Assembly: GCF_000204055.1 (NCBI RefSeq)
Contig: NW_006768769.1
Span: 39,695 to 64,294 of the forward strand
From: Melampsora larici-populina 98AG31
Lineage: Eukaryota > Basidiomycota > Pucciniomycetes > Pucciniales > Melampsoraceae
Direction of reading: 5' to 3'
Length of the DNA: 24,600 nt
Of the stretch, positions 1 through 9,338 are shown piece by piece. A program made the translations under genes and the position numbers. Each line of letters begins with the position of its first letter. Positions within the stretch are counted from its first letter, which is position 1. Below the pieces are notes generated by a model. It did no database searches, was not told the DNA's origin, and saw nothing but the letters and a program-made list of their open reading frames with translations.

Positions 1-2
1 GG

Positions 3-164
3 AATGATCATCTAACGAAAGTAGACTTAAACTTCAAACTCACGATGTTCAATGATCGTTGGATAGAGCTTGACCATATGGCTGAAGGCAGCAACACGTC
101 GTATAAGAAAGACAAGCCGACAGGCTTTGATACCAAAAAGCAAATGGTGGATGACATACGCTGA
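3..164 (+). CDS. 3' end of an unidentified protein gene (partial)
   Basis: An open frame enters from the left edge and ends at TGA 162-164, giving about 53 residues. The peptide is mixed, charged and protein-like (it contains WIELDHMAEGSNTSYKKDKP and ends KKQMVDDIR). It is followed by a T-rich stretch that would suit a fungal 3' UTR. I do not recognise the family. Because only the tail is present, the exon could instead be chance open frame. An opposite-strand frame over the same bases looks less like protein. Confidence 0.35.
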   Translation, partial: NDHLTKVDLNFKLTMFNDRWIELDHMAEGSNTSYKKDKPTGFDTKKQMVDDIR

Positions 165-681
165 TTTGATCTGTAGCTCGTGGTTACTGCCAAATTTTTA
201 TTTTATCTCCTCGTTCTCATCTGATTGTTGTTTGCCTGTCTTATTTGTCTATTTGTTTTGTTCGTTATTGTGCAGTTTACGTATGAAATTTTAACCCTGG
301 CGTGTGTTTCCAACTTACCCAACTCGCAAGTGTTTCGTCTGATCTGAGCAAACGAGAAAGTCGGAACTAGATATAAAATGAGAAATATGCTCGCTTCTAT
401 GTTGTAATAAGCTTCTATGTTGTAATAAGCTTCTATGTTGTAATAAGATGGATATGTTTCATCTCAAGATGGTGTTCTCTCCCTCTGTGACCGACAGTCG
501 CTTGTATGTTATACAGAGAAGAATATGTTTCCTCCTATTACGCATGACCGTTCAAACCACCATAACCAGGACAAACATCATGAAGCAAGCGTGTACATAA
601 GACAGTACATAAGACAAGAAGACAAACACTGATGAAATAAAAATCGCACAGGAGGACAAGAAGAACACAGGTTCCAGAGAA
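165..681. other. intergenic stretch with short repeats
   Basis: No convincing gene. It holds a T-rich putative 3' UTR of the partial gene, a triplicated 18-mer at 393-446 and, from about 585, GTGTACATAAGACA-type short repeats leading into the 108-bp tandem repeat. Confidence 0.5.
393..446. repeat. three perfect 18-bp tandem copies
   Basis: The unit GCTTCTATGTTGTAATAA occurs at 393-410, 411-428 and 429-446 without mismatch. Each unit contains TAA in one frame, so it is unlikely to be coding. A minisatellite of this kind is prone to copy-number change. Confidence 0.95.
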
Positions 682-892
682 GCACAAGATCAAAAGAGGC
701 AGAAAAATGAACACAGGAGGACGAGCGTGTACAGAAGATAAAAACAGGTTCAAGCGGAAGGACATTTCAAGCGGTATGACAGGCGAGTCGCACAAGATCA
801 AAAGAGGCAGAAAAATAAACACAGGAGGACAAGCGTGTACAGAAGATAAAAACAGGTTCAAGCGGAAGGACATTTCAAGCGGTATCACAGGC
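682..892. repeat. 108-bp tandem duplication (minisatellite)
   Basis: Copy 1 is 682-789 and copy 2 is 790-892, differing at only a few positions; a degenerate partial copy precedes them at about 646-681. The period of 108 is a multiple of three, so both strands stay open across it (36-residue repeat on the plus strand, including CTEDKNRFKRKDISSG). I see no codon-level evidence that either frame is used, and neither resembles a known protein. Confidence 0.85.
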
Positions 893-903
893 TACCTACA
901 GAA

Positions 904-955
904 GTACAAAGTGCGTACAAAGTGCTCAGCTTTCTCGATCTCAAGTACGAGAAAG
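904..955. repeat. 11-bp direct repeat and hairpin downstream of the minus-strand gene
   Basis: GTACAAAGTGC is duplicated at 904-914 and 915-925. It is followed by a perfect 8-bp stem CTTTCTCG/CGAGAAAG (930-937 and 948-955) with a 10-nt loop. This lies 27-78 bases beyond the stop codon of the minus-strand gene, so it may fall in its 3' UTR. Confidence 0.6.
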
Positions 956-981
956 TGGATGGCAGAGTGACTTACATGAAA

Positions 982-2700
982 TTATACATGTACATCGTCA
1001 GGGTAAATAAGACGAAGGAAGGCCTCCAATTCTTGGGGAGTCTTTCCTTCCAAAACCAACCTCTCACAAAAAGACTTGCGTTCCTTGCGAAGTTCTTGAG
1101 CTAATCTCTTGGCTTCAGATTCGCATTGCTCCTCACGGTCGAGGAAGTAACGCTCTTTAGTCCAGCTCAGAGTAGATTTGTGATCGTCCATTTCTGCTTG
1201 CAGTCTAGCTTCGTCCGCCTTCATTCGGGCTTGGTCGTAATTTTGACGCCAATCTTGAGCTTTCGCAATGACCTCCAATTTTGCTTCGTTAGCTTGTTGT
1301 ATTGCAGTTGCTAGAGCTTGTTTTTGATCTTTCACATGGATATTGGCTGGGTCAATAGACGGAAGAGGATCCAGACCTCGACGAGAGAGAGTTGGGCGAG
1401 AACCGCGGGGAACACTGGCTTGAGTCGCGGGCACTGTTGTCGTGGGGTTGGCTTGATCATCGGAGCTGGAATCCAAAGCTCGTTCCTCCGCCGTGAGAGC
1501 GTACTTGCCAGAGGACCTCTTCTTCGGATAAGCGGTACCCTTCTTCTTTTGCGTGACACGAGGGAGACCAACCGAATCGTCTGAATTCAAAGCTTGATCT
1601 TCGGCGTTGAGAGCGAGTTTACCAGAAGAAGATTTGGAGCGAGCCGTGACAGTCGCGGTAGCACGTGTTTTTGGAGGGATCACAGGTAGAATAAGCGAGT
1701 CCTCTACGTCACCACCTTTGGGAGTGGGTGGAGGCCTCATTCTCGAGGAACCTGCGATAATGGGCGTTGAGAGGATTAGGCGTTCCAATGGTTTCCGTGG
1801 GAGGTACTGGGCTACCTGGTGACATAGGACGAGTGTCAAAGACGCCCCCAAACCCTTCGCTTGGAAGCCGACGTGGTAAAGCGGTTTGTGTACCTGGAAG
1901 GCATTTGAGGAGTGTTGTTTGTTAGTTTAAGATCGTTAGAGATCGGTGCCAATTTGGAACTGACCGGTTGTGAGAGCGGAATGAGAGTGGTCATGCCCAT
2001 CGGTGGTATCACCGTGACTCTTGAACTCATCGTCAGACTCTTCCTCCTGAGGGCCAAGGCCAGTGTCAAGGATACCAAAAGGGTTCACGTTTCCTTTGTC
2101 CCGGAAAAGCGCATCCATTTCTGGATAGCATGGACACATTGATTCCAATAAGGCGTCCATGGTGTGAATCCCTCGAGCGTGGTGTTTGGGTTCGAGGCCA
2201 GCGCCAGTCTTCGAGCTGAAAGCTTTGGCGGCTTGGTACTTACCCTTGTATCTTCTGAGTCGCAGGAGGAGGGTCCGCCCAGTCAGGTGCATGTCAGTCG
2301 TGTTGTGACGCTCATTGAAGTTGTTGTTGAGTTTGATCGCTAGCATGTTGAGAAGGGTCTTTGGACTCATCGGCATACCGGTTACCTTGGTTTGACTGCC
2401 AACGCCGAATAGAGAGTTGAGCACATTGGGTTTGGCGAGGTAAGCAAGTATCGTCTTGTAATCCAATAACTCAAATGCTGGGCTGTCCATGTTGGACCGT
2501 TTGAGGTTACTCGCGGTTTTGGCTCTTTCGGCTCGCTTCTTGGCAGCAATTCGGGAACGTTTCACGGCTGCAGCACTAGGTTTCGAGCCAACCACATGGC
2601 CAGATAAAGCCAAGTCGGCGGCGATCTGAGCCTTTGTGCGTCGAGGCCGACGCGCGCCATTGGGAGACCTCCGCGGGGAAGATCTTGGTGACGCAACCAT
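982..2700 (-). CDS. rust-lineage family protein with MCPCY motif, Myb/SANT-like N-terminal domain and C-terminal coiled coil
   Basis: Proposed exons on the minus strand are 2700-1965, 1893-1816 and 1751-982, giving 527 residues. Intron 1 (1964-1894, 71 bp) starts GTCAGT, ends CAG and has a CTAAC branch-point match about 27 nt before the acceptor. Intron 2 (1815-1752, 64 bp; GTAGCC...CGCAG) is needed to keep frame and is less certain. Residues 1-60 are basic (RRPRRTK, KRSRIAAKKR), suggesting nuclear import. Residues about 79-205 form a helical domain ending GIHTMDALLESMCPCYPEMD, which I recall as typical of an expanded, uncharacterised Pucciniales family. The middle is Ser/Thr/Pro-rich, and the C-terminal ~130 residues are heptad-like (E/K/R/A-rich) and end at a short acidic tail. 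Function is unknown; a DNA-binding or transposon-derived role is inference. Start is the first ATG of the frame. Confidence 0.7.
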
Positions 2701-3488
2701 TTGAGTTTAAGCAGGGCCAAAAAGTCGTTCTGGAAAGAAAGGACCACATGATTTGTTATTAGCTTGAGTATTGCAGAAGCAAACGGTCTCACAACAAGGG
2801 CAAATTGACCTACTACTTAATAGCACACAATGCGCACTCGATATCGAAGATCAGATGACCCTACAGAGCAAATCAAAGTGCAAGAGCAGAAGATCCTGGA
2901 GATGATGATATGATAAAATCAAAAACAACGAAGCAGAAACAGAAACATGTGTTAATCAGCGTCTTATGATACCAGCGGAAAGTCAGTTATTACAAAGGTA
3001 AAGAAAACCACGAGACCTTCAAACTATTAGGTCAAACAAAAGGTGAATAAACTAATAGGTCAGACAAAAGGTGAATGAATTGGGCTTCTCGGTGGTGAAG
3101 TGAGCAAACTGGTTTCCTCAACAAGCGGAAGATCTTATATATCAAAGGTCGTTTGCAAATCGGTGGACGGGTATGCGCTTGACGTATCCTGGAAAAGAAT
3201 GAGGGGAATCAAAGCATCCAGAGATGTCCGAGCAGGAACGTTGACGCTGAACACTAACAATTGATGTCCGATTTCAAGTCTGCGAGATCGGAATTGGGCT
3301 GTTATCGAAATATCCAAACACAGGTATATGTCAGTCGCCCTTGATGATACCCTTCAAAATCTCCAAGTTGAGATTGAAAGACCAACTTTGAAGCTTGCTG
3401 TGTGAGAAATGAAACTCTGACCGATGAGCTGAAACTTGAGGAGGAGAAGTTGTGAAAGCGATGATAACCCAAAGCAGGTAAACCAAAC
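2701..3488. other. upstream region of the minus-strand gene, no gene seen
   Basis: Short open frames here have no protein-like features. The stretch should include the promoter of the minus-strand gene, but no clear TATA box stands out. A 28-bp duplication (about 3024-3078, containing GTCAAACAAAAGGTGAAT and GTCAGACAAAAGGTGAAT) is the only structure seen. Confidence 0.5.
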
Positions 3489-3768
3489 ATGCTACATAGG
3501 TCAGAGCCGGTAAAGCAGGGGCAACAACCCCCAAAAAAATTAATTAAAAGTTTTTGCAAAAAAATTAACGTTAAAGCAAGGCACAAACATACGAAAAAAA
3601 ATACATCAAGGCACAAACAGCAGGAAAAAAAAACCTTTTTTTCAACCCTTGCTTGCTGCAAGCAGGCAAAAGCTGTAAAATTTTTAACACCAAATTGTGA
3701 GTTGTAAAACAGCAAGCCACCTCTAAAGGTGGCTCGCGGCCTTAAAATTTTACGTATAATTTTAAGGC
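3489..3768. repeat. A-rich block with direct repeats ending in two hairpins
   Basis: A-rich runs contain a 13-bp direct repeat CAAGGCACAAACA at 3577-3589 and 3607-3619. The block ends in two adjacent stem-loops: GCCACC/GGTGGC (3716-3721 and 3728-3733) and an 11-bp perfect stem GCCTTAAAATT/AATTTTAAGGC (3739-3749 and 3758-3768). It may be a non-autonomous transposon fragment, but no target-site duplication was found. Confidence 0.5.
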
Positions 3769-4299
3769 ACCGAACAAAATTGAAATTTCTAATTTGGGTC
3801 GTAAAGAGGCTACTTGAACCGCCCTAATGGAGAATGTCTGCCCCATGGTGGAAGTGATAGAAACCAAGTTGAAAGTACAAAAGCGTCAAGGGATGCTTTA
3901 AATGTAACCAATAGGAAAGGACGAAAGCGTCATCAAGAAATGATTTGAGTCAAGATCAGAAGAGACTAGGAACTAAAGGTTGTCAAAACCGAGAAATGGT
4001 TGTCAACAAAAGCGAGAAGTCTTTGAGATGTTCGTCGTGCGATCCGAAAGTGGTTGGAATTCCTATTTCCGATCCGGATTGATTCTGTTCATATGATCAG
4101 AACCGTAATCATATCACGTGGGCCTCCACTCCATGGATATGTGGATATGTGGGAATGTGGGAATGGTGAAAGGGCGGCATTTCATTTTTTTCGAAAGGCT
4201 TTTGCATGCCTTTGATACCATGCCAAACATCAGGTATATACGTCTGATGTTTGGGTTGTGTGGTATCCTTCAGGCATTCCATCATCTGAAGTTTGTGCG
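3769..4299. other. intergenic, with short tandem and inverted repeats
   Basis: No gene seen. Near-8-bp tandem units of GGATATGT/GGGAATGT type occur at about 4135-4168, and a long imperfect hairpin lies at 4206-4277 (listed separately). Confidence 0.5.
4206..4277. repeat. 72-bp imperfect hairpin
   Basis: A perfect 11-bp stem CCAAACATCAG/CTGATGTTTGG (4223-4233 and 4244-4254) encloses a 10-nt loop. The pairing continues outward through GATACCA/TGGTATC (4214-4220 and 4261-4267) and ATGCC/GGCAT (4206-4210 and 4273-4277). It could be a small foldback element or the arm of a larger MITE to its right. Confidence 0.7.
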
Positions 4300-4660
4300 T
4301 TGAAGTGTCGGTCAGATGCGGTGTAAAACATTGGTGTAAAATTGAAGGTGAGCTCAGCAGAATGGGATTTTTGCACCGACCAGATCTTACACATGGCAAT
4401 TCGGTGTAGCCGGTTCGGTGTAAAAATACACTTCGGGTCGGGGCCCGTGATTATTACACTGACTTTTTTTACACAGCCGTGCCACTCGCCACCGGCCACA
4501 AGAATTTTACACTGTTTTTTTTACACTGTTTTTTTTAACACAGACAAAAAAAAATCGAGAGAGGTGTAGAATTCTAAGAACCCGGCCACCTTTTGGAATT
4601 TTACACCGACTCGGTTTTACACAGAATGATCCGGTGTAAACGAGTCTGTGTAAAAATCAC
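4300..4660. mobile_element. MITE-like foldback with repeated GTGTAAAA/TTTTACAC motifs
   Basis: About ten exact or near copies of GTGTAAAA or its complement lie within 340 bp: at 4321, 4334, 4418 and 4648 in one orientation, and at 4467, 4505, 4519, 4599 and 4615 in the other, with related copies between. The left arm (4321-4350, GTGTAAAAC...GGTGTAAAATT...AAGGTG) matches the reverse complement of 4590-4622, so the arms form an inverted repeat. Dense subterminal motifs are typical of hAT, MULE or CACTA-type ends, where they bind transposase. Exact termini and a target duplication could not be fixed, and no coding capacity is seen. Confidence 0.6.
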
Positions 4661-5082
4661 CTACCCCATTCATAAAAACTTGATACAGTCCCTTGCACTT
4701 CCCTCAACAAGGCCCAGCAAGAAGCAAGGGGCTTTGTCACTTTTGAAATCCATAGCCATACAAGTGTGAAGACCTTTTTTGAGCTATGAAATTCACAGCA
4801 CTTCACAGCAAACATAAGAGAATAAAGATTTTTACATTGTGTGCCTCGATAGGCGCTCTCCGGGGTCCTGAGCATGTTCCTCACAATGTGACGATTTCAG
4901 TACTAGGCTTTCTATGGTGCAATATGTTTTTACACAAACTGCATTACATACACACAAATTTTTGAAACCAAAACAGCTGAGCAAGTTCAGCAGCATGTGG
5001 CAGAGCACCGACAGAGTCTCAGTGAACGAACCTCCCTCTAAATCAAATCCATTTTCTTGATAACCAGTCGGACGCGTCCAAA
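4661..5082. other. upstream region of the SET-domain gene
   Basis: No gene recognised; opposite-strand frames here lack protein-like features. It should hold the promoter and 5' UTR of the methyltransferase gene. No clear TATA box is visible. The start at 5083 has the favourable context CCAAAATGA. Confidence 0.4.
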
Positions 5083-7182
5083 ATGAAGTTTTCAGATAGT
5101 CATCTGGGATCATGGCTAATTCAAACAGGGAACAAATCTCATTCATCATTAATTTTGTCAGAAGACTTGCAAACGGAAACGACGACACGAAGTTGAGGAT
5201 CAGATCACTTCAGTCTTGCTTTGCGTTTCGTCATCTCATCAAAGCCCGGTTGGGGTCACTTTTTACAGGCGAGGGCAAGATGGGTTGGTGCATATACACA
5301 GATGAATCGATTGATCCGAATACCTCACTCGTCAGCTGCTCAATTGACATTGCCATCACGCCTCGCAAGTCACGAGATCGAATTTCCAAACTTTTGGCGG
5401 GTTTGAAAACTAGTGAAGACCCTACGGATGTGCTACAGCGATCAGACATCGAGAAGAGCATTTGTAGCCTGTCGTCGGAAAATCTGACCTCTTCCTGGTC
5501 AGATCATCAAGTGATGTGTCTTTACTTGTTGCTCACCCGCCTTACAAACGAAGCAAAGTCCTGTTCAGAGTGTCTCGGAGGTGAGTGAGAGAAGTACAAT
5601 CTATATCACACTGGGTCCAATATTGAACAGAGTCGTTTGTTTCCATCATACTACTACACGCAGACAATCATCTACGATCAGGCAAAATCCTTATTCCAGA
5701 TCTCATGGGCGATCTATTCAATGTCCATCAACAATACGTCGCGTTATTACCTTCTGATCAAGCGCTGATGACGCCGTTGTATTGGAGTCCCACCGAATTA
5801 GAGAAGCTGCGATACACCAATCTATATCAGGCCACGCTTGATCGTCGGCGCGACTGGGGCGTAGAATTTGATGATATAATGAGTCAGATCAAGACATTTG
5901 TACCGGAGCTACACATCTATCTATTGGGTCGTCTGGCAGGGTAATACCTACCGACTCTCTCATCCACATCATTCCGAACGGCTCCTACGTATGGAAGGTC
6001 AACCTATCGAGGCCCAAAAGCACTGACGCTGCGTCCAACCATTACAGCTCGGATTATCTATGGGCGTCCACCATCATCTCATCGAGAGCGTTCCCGTCAA
6101 CGCTCTTGGAACCTTGTATCCGAAGAAGAGACCTATCTACCTCTCAAGTCTACACTGAGCAGTCATTCAATGTACATCAGTCGATGAGTCTGGACTCAAT
6201 ATCACAATCTGTGCCGGTTTTACTCCCGGGTGTCGACATGTTGAACCACCAAAGAGGAGTCAAAGTTGAATGGCGTTCTAGGCATCAAGGTGACCCAAAG
6301 AGTTGCGTTGAAATTGTAAATTTAGATGTGATTGGCCAAGGTGAGGTTTCCAGGACACTCATCGCTATGACAGACTTGCGAACATTGTCTGATCATTTTT
6401 TCAATCAACCTAGGCTCTCAAGTTTTCAATAACTATGGGGCTAAATCCACCGCTGAATGGATTCTGGGATACGGGTTTGCATTGGAGCAGAAGGACTGGG
6501 ACCTTTCCAAGAGGCCCCAAGACAGTCCATCAAACCCTGATGACTTTTATTCTCTGAAAGTTGCTATACCACAGTCGCCAGATCGCGAGCGGCAGTTAGT
6601 AATGCGAGTACTTCGTAGTTTGGATGACTCTCACCTGTTTCATAATTTAACCATCAAAGAACCTGTTCCCAATGCACTTCTAGCCCAGCTTAGGTTGCTT
6701 GTGTCCAGCACTCCAGAAGAGCTCGATATCATCGAAGCAGCTTTCTCATCTGTGGAAAGCAGCAATCCATCAACTGAAGCTGGTACTTTGCTACATTGTA
6801 TGTCAACACGTATAAGCTGGGAGAACGAACTGAACGCGTTAGACTTGTTCAAGTCTATGCTAGAGATTCAATACGAGCGGTTAAATGCTATGGATTGGAA
6901 AACAGATGATCAGCATAATTGGAAAGGCGTACGAGAACCAATCAAAAAGATGATCAAGATATACAGGACAGGTACGACCTTCTCTTTCATACATTTCGAA
7001 AGATGGTTGACCTCGATTGTTGAATCGCACTGTGATCTGTTGCGTGCTTAGGTCAAAGTGACATTCTGTTCGACGCGATCAGTGCGCTTGATTGTAGGAT
7101 TTCGGAAACCATGAAGGATGCGGAAGCTGATGGATTTGCTTTCATGGATGATACTGACAACTCCTCGGAAACATCAGAGTAA
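5083..7182 (+). CDS. SET-domain lysine N-methyltransferase, Rubisco-LSMT/SETD family
   Basis: Six exons (5083-5191, 5269-5580, 5664-5940, 6048-6340, 6414-6971, 7052-7182) join in frame to 559 residues, close to the usual 450-600 of this family. The five introns are 77, 83, 107, 73 and 80 bp. Conserved SET features are GKMGWCIYTDESIDPNTSL (the G-x-G-like start of the fold), LLPSDQ...PLYW...TNLYQATLDRR (residues ~168-200), SRAF, LPGVDMLNH with the AdoMet-contacting NH at 299-300, and FNNYG with the conserved Tyr at 338. The C-terminal third is helical, like the substrate-binding domain. The enzyme would transfer methyl groups from AdoMet to a protein lysine (or histidine, as in SETD3); the substrate cannot be told. 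I chose ATG 5083 over the in-frame-open ATG 5112 because 5083 gives the family-like SWLIQTGNKSHSSL and a phase-matched intron. The gene appears intact. Confidence 0.88.
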
Positions 7183-8820
7183 TAAGATGTTATACACAGC
7201 GCACGATATCAATATATTGTAGTCACTTTTTCTCGAGATGTCAGCATCGTCAGGTCATCGTCTCATCACAATATCAATTGACATGTTTAAGATGTACTGC
7301 GTAATATGCAGGTTCCTCGGCGCAGACAACCAAATGGCCGGAACAGGTTCCTCTACGCCGCAAAGTCGCGGATCAACGCTTTTCGATCCCCTCAATAAAT
7401 ATGCCCAGTCATAGCTGTGATGTTGATTTCGAGCCTCCCGGAATGATGTCAGCCTTCTCTTTAGTCTTTGAACACACATGAGCTCGCGATACTTCGTTTT
7501 TTTATTGGATCGAATGAGTGATTGGTAAGTAATTCAAGCTCAGTGAGGATGATCCCATGTAGATGACGATCTAGCAAGATCGACTCAATTCTGGTTCATT
7601 CTTGCATGGGGCAAGTGTTAATCACATCTTTAAGCTCTCGCGTACAATTTACCGGACAAACTTAAAGCTTGCCCAGAATGCGCGGCCAAAGTTGCAAACT
7701 TTTTGAGTTTGACTGTGTCAACCTTTCACCGATAAAGACGCGGTGTGAAATTCGGATAATACCGAAGGTGCTGATGGACTTGAGGCAGAGCAAGGAAGAA
7801 TCGCCTCTCAGGAGGTGTTGTCAGCGAATGAAGAGCCATATTCGAATGACGAGAGAGAGAGCAAACGACTGGAGGTTATTTATTGCACAGCCAACTAAAG
7901 TGATGGTTGGACAGGTTGGCCGGCCTATGGACTATACTGTGGGCCGTCTTGGCGTCGGTGAAATGACGAAGGCGACAAGAGAAAGAGCACGAGAATCTTC
8001 TTGAGCCAGGAAGTAGCAAGAACCAGGACCCTGACTGTATGCGCGATTAGCCGTGGTTGCTCTGGAAGAAAAAAGTATGATTCACCGTGTCCATCCATAG
8101 GCAAAGATTAGTTAAGAAGCCAAGCTTTCCATTAATTTTCATCCCCTTTGTGTGAACTAAGCGATTTTTTATTCCACAGTCTAGATACATATCAATCTTT
8201 CTGTGAAATGGTAGTTTATTAAGCAAAAGTTGTTGCCTTACACTGACACAAGCAAATTCGACCTCATCATTGCAAGCTCAAGTGAATCTCTTCGTACAAA
8301 TTGAAGGAACAAAACCCAGATTTGTCCACCGCTGATGTGGGACCAAGCCAGTTTCCTGCATCTCACTGCACATCCCCTTTGAATATTGACATGGACGAGT
8401 GCCGTATCATTCAAACCGTTGTTCATGGATTGTGACAATGAGTCTCATTTTGTTGGTTCATGGATCTATGGACCTGCGCTCACCTGCGCCCGATGCCGCT
8501 GTGCAAAGTCACATTCTCTCACGATAAGCTCACTACATAACTTCCACGGGAACGAGACAAGAAAGGCCAAGCCGGACTTTATATGTACGTACGTGTATTA
8601 CGATAGCTTTGATCGAATCATTGTCATAAATGAGTTCTCTGGCCGAAGGCCGATTGACGAAGTGAAGATCAAAAGTGGGAGGACGACAATGTGCTCGAGC
8701 TGGTGCGATCAGACACGATGTAGCGTTGTTCGGTGTGCTTTGAACCCTTCCGCCCCTTCTGTTCAATGGCCTGATCATGGTTTAATCATGGGACTTTGTT
8801 CAGGTGCAATTGTAAATTAA
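7183..8820. other. long gene-poor stretch with unrecognised open frames
   Basis: After the methyltransferase stop there is a short A/T-rich 3' region. Open frames at 7669-8004 (+, 111 codons) and 8386-8820 (+, 144 codons; includes CARCRCAKSHSLT) are the longest. Neither shows a recognisable domain, splice-linked extension or transposon motif, so I do not call them genes. No tRNA-like B box or clear repeat was seen. Confidence 0.5.
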
Positions 8821-9338
8821 TCTACCACCCTCTAGGGATGGCTGAGCGAAGTCGAGTCAAGAAGTAGGGAAAACCCAGGAGCTCATCGTAGCCCAACTTA
8901 CCCACACCAGCTCCAGTGCTTCTGCCTTCTCAGCTTTGTCCGGTTCAGATACTTGCCCAAGCTTTTTGTTCTCCGTCCTTGACATTGCCCGGACTTGTAG
9001 TAATCATCACTCTCTACTCTGTAATCGCGGTAACACTTGCCTTCCCTTATTCACCTGGAATTCCTTTCTATTGGTAAACCAGTGACTCTCTTCTTCAGTA
9101 CAGCGAGTCATCCCACACAAAACCGTCTCTCTGTTCAACCAACGTTTTGATTATCATCGCAGTTGCATTTCCAACCCAGCACAAACCTCAACTTGTTCTT
9201 CCTTACCAGCAGAAATCAGCTGCATCTCATCAAACAAACACTTGCTGGAGTTTACCAACTTTACTTGCATCCTTTTCTTATTGTGATTCCCCCACAAGTG
9301 ATCTCTTCCCTGCCTCCAGAGCATCTAGCTTCTTAGCC
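8821..9338 (+). promoter_or_regulatory. pyrimidine-rich upstream and 5' UTR region of the glucanase gene
   Basis: The 500 bases before the glucanase start are C/T-rich with many CTTTTCTT, CTCTCT and CCAACC runs, a pattern common in promoters and 5' leaders of well-expressed fungal genes. No single TATA box is convincing. This is a positional and compositional call only. Confidence 0.45.

Noticed and set aside
707..970. A repeat protein encoded by the 108-bp minisatellite
   Set aside because: Both strands are open and neither has a signal peptide, domain or splice context. The frame follows from a period divisible by three.
1836..2078. Minus-strand open frame overlapping the first intron of the rust-family gene
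   Set aside because: It overlaps exon 1 in another frame and crosses a well-supported intron with a branch point; it is a shadow.
5112..5588. Single-exon start of the methyltransferase at ATG 5112
   Set aside because: That frame gives an unfamiliar leader before the SET block. ATG 5083 with intron 5192-5268 keeps frame and gives a family-like N-terminus.
8386..8820. A 144-codon plus-strand frame with a CxxCRC-like cluster
   Set aside because: No zinc-binding spacing or domain could be recognised, no upstream or downstream exon fits, and the composition does not stand out. Left as unassigned.
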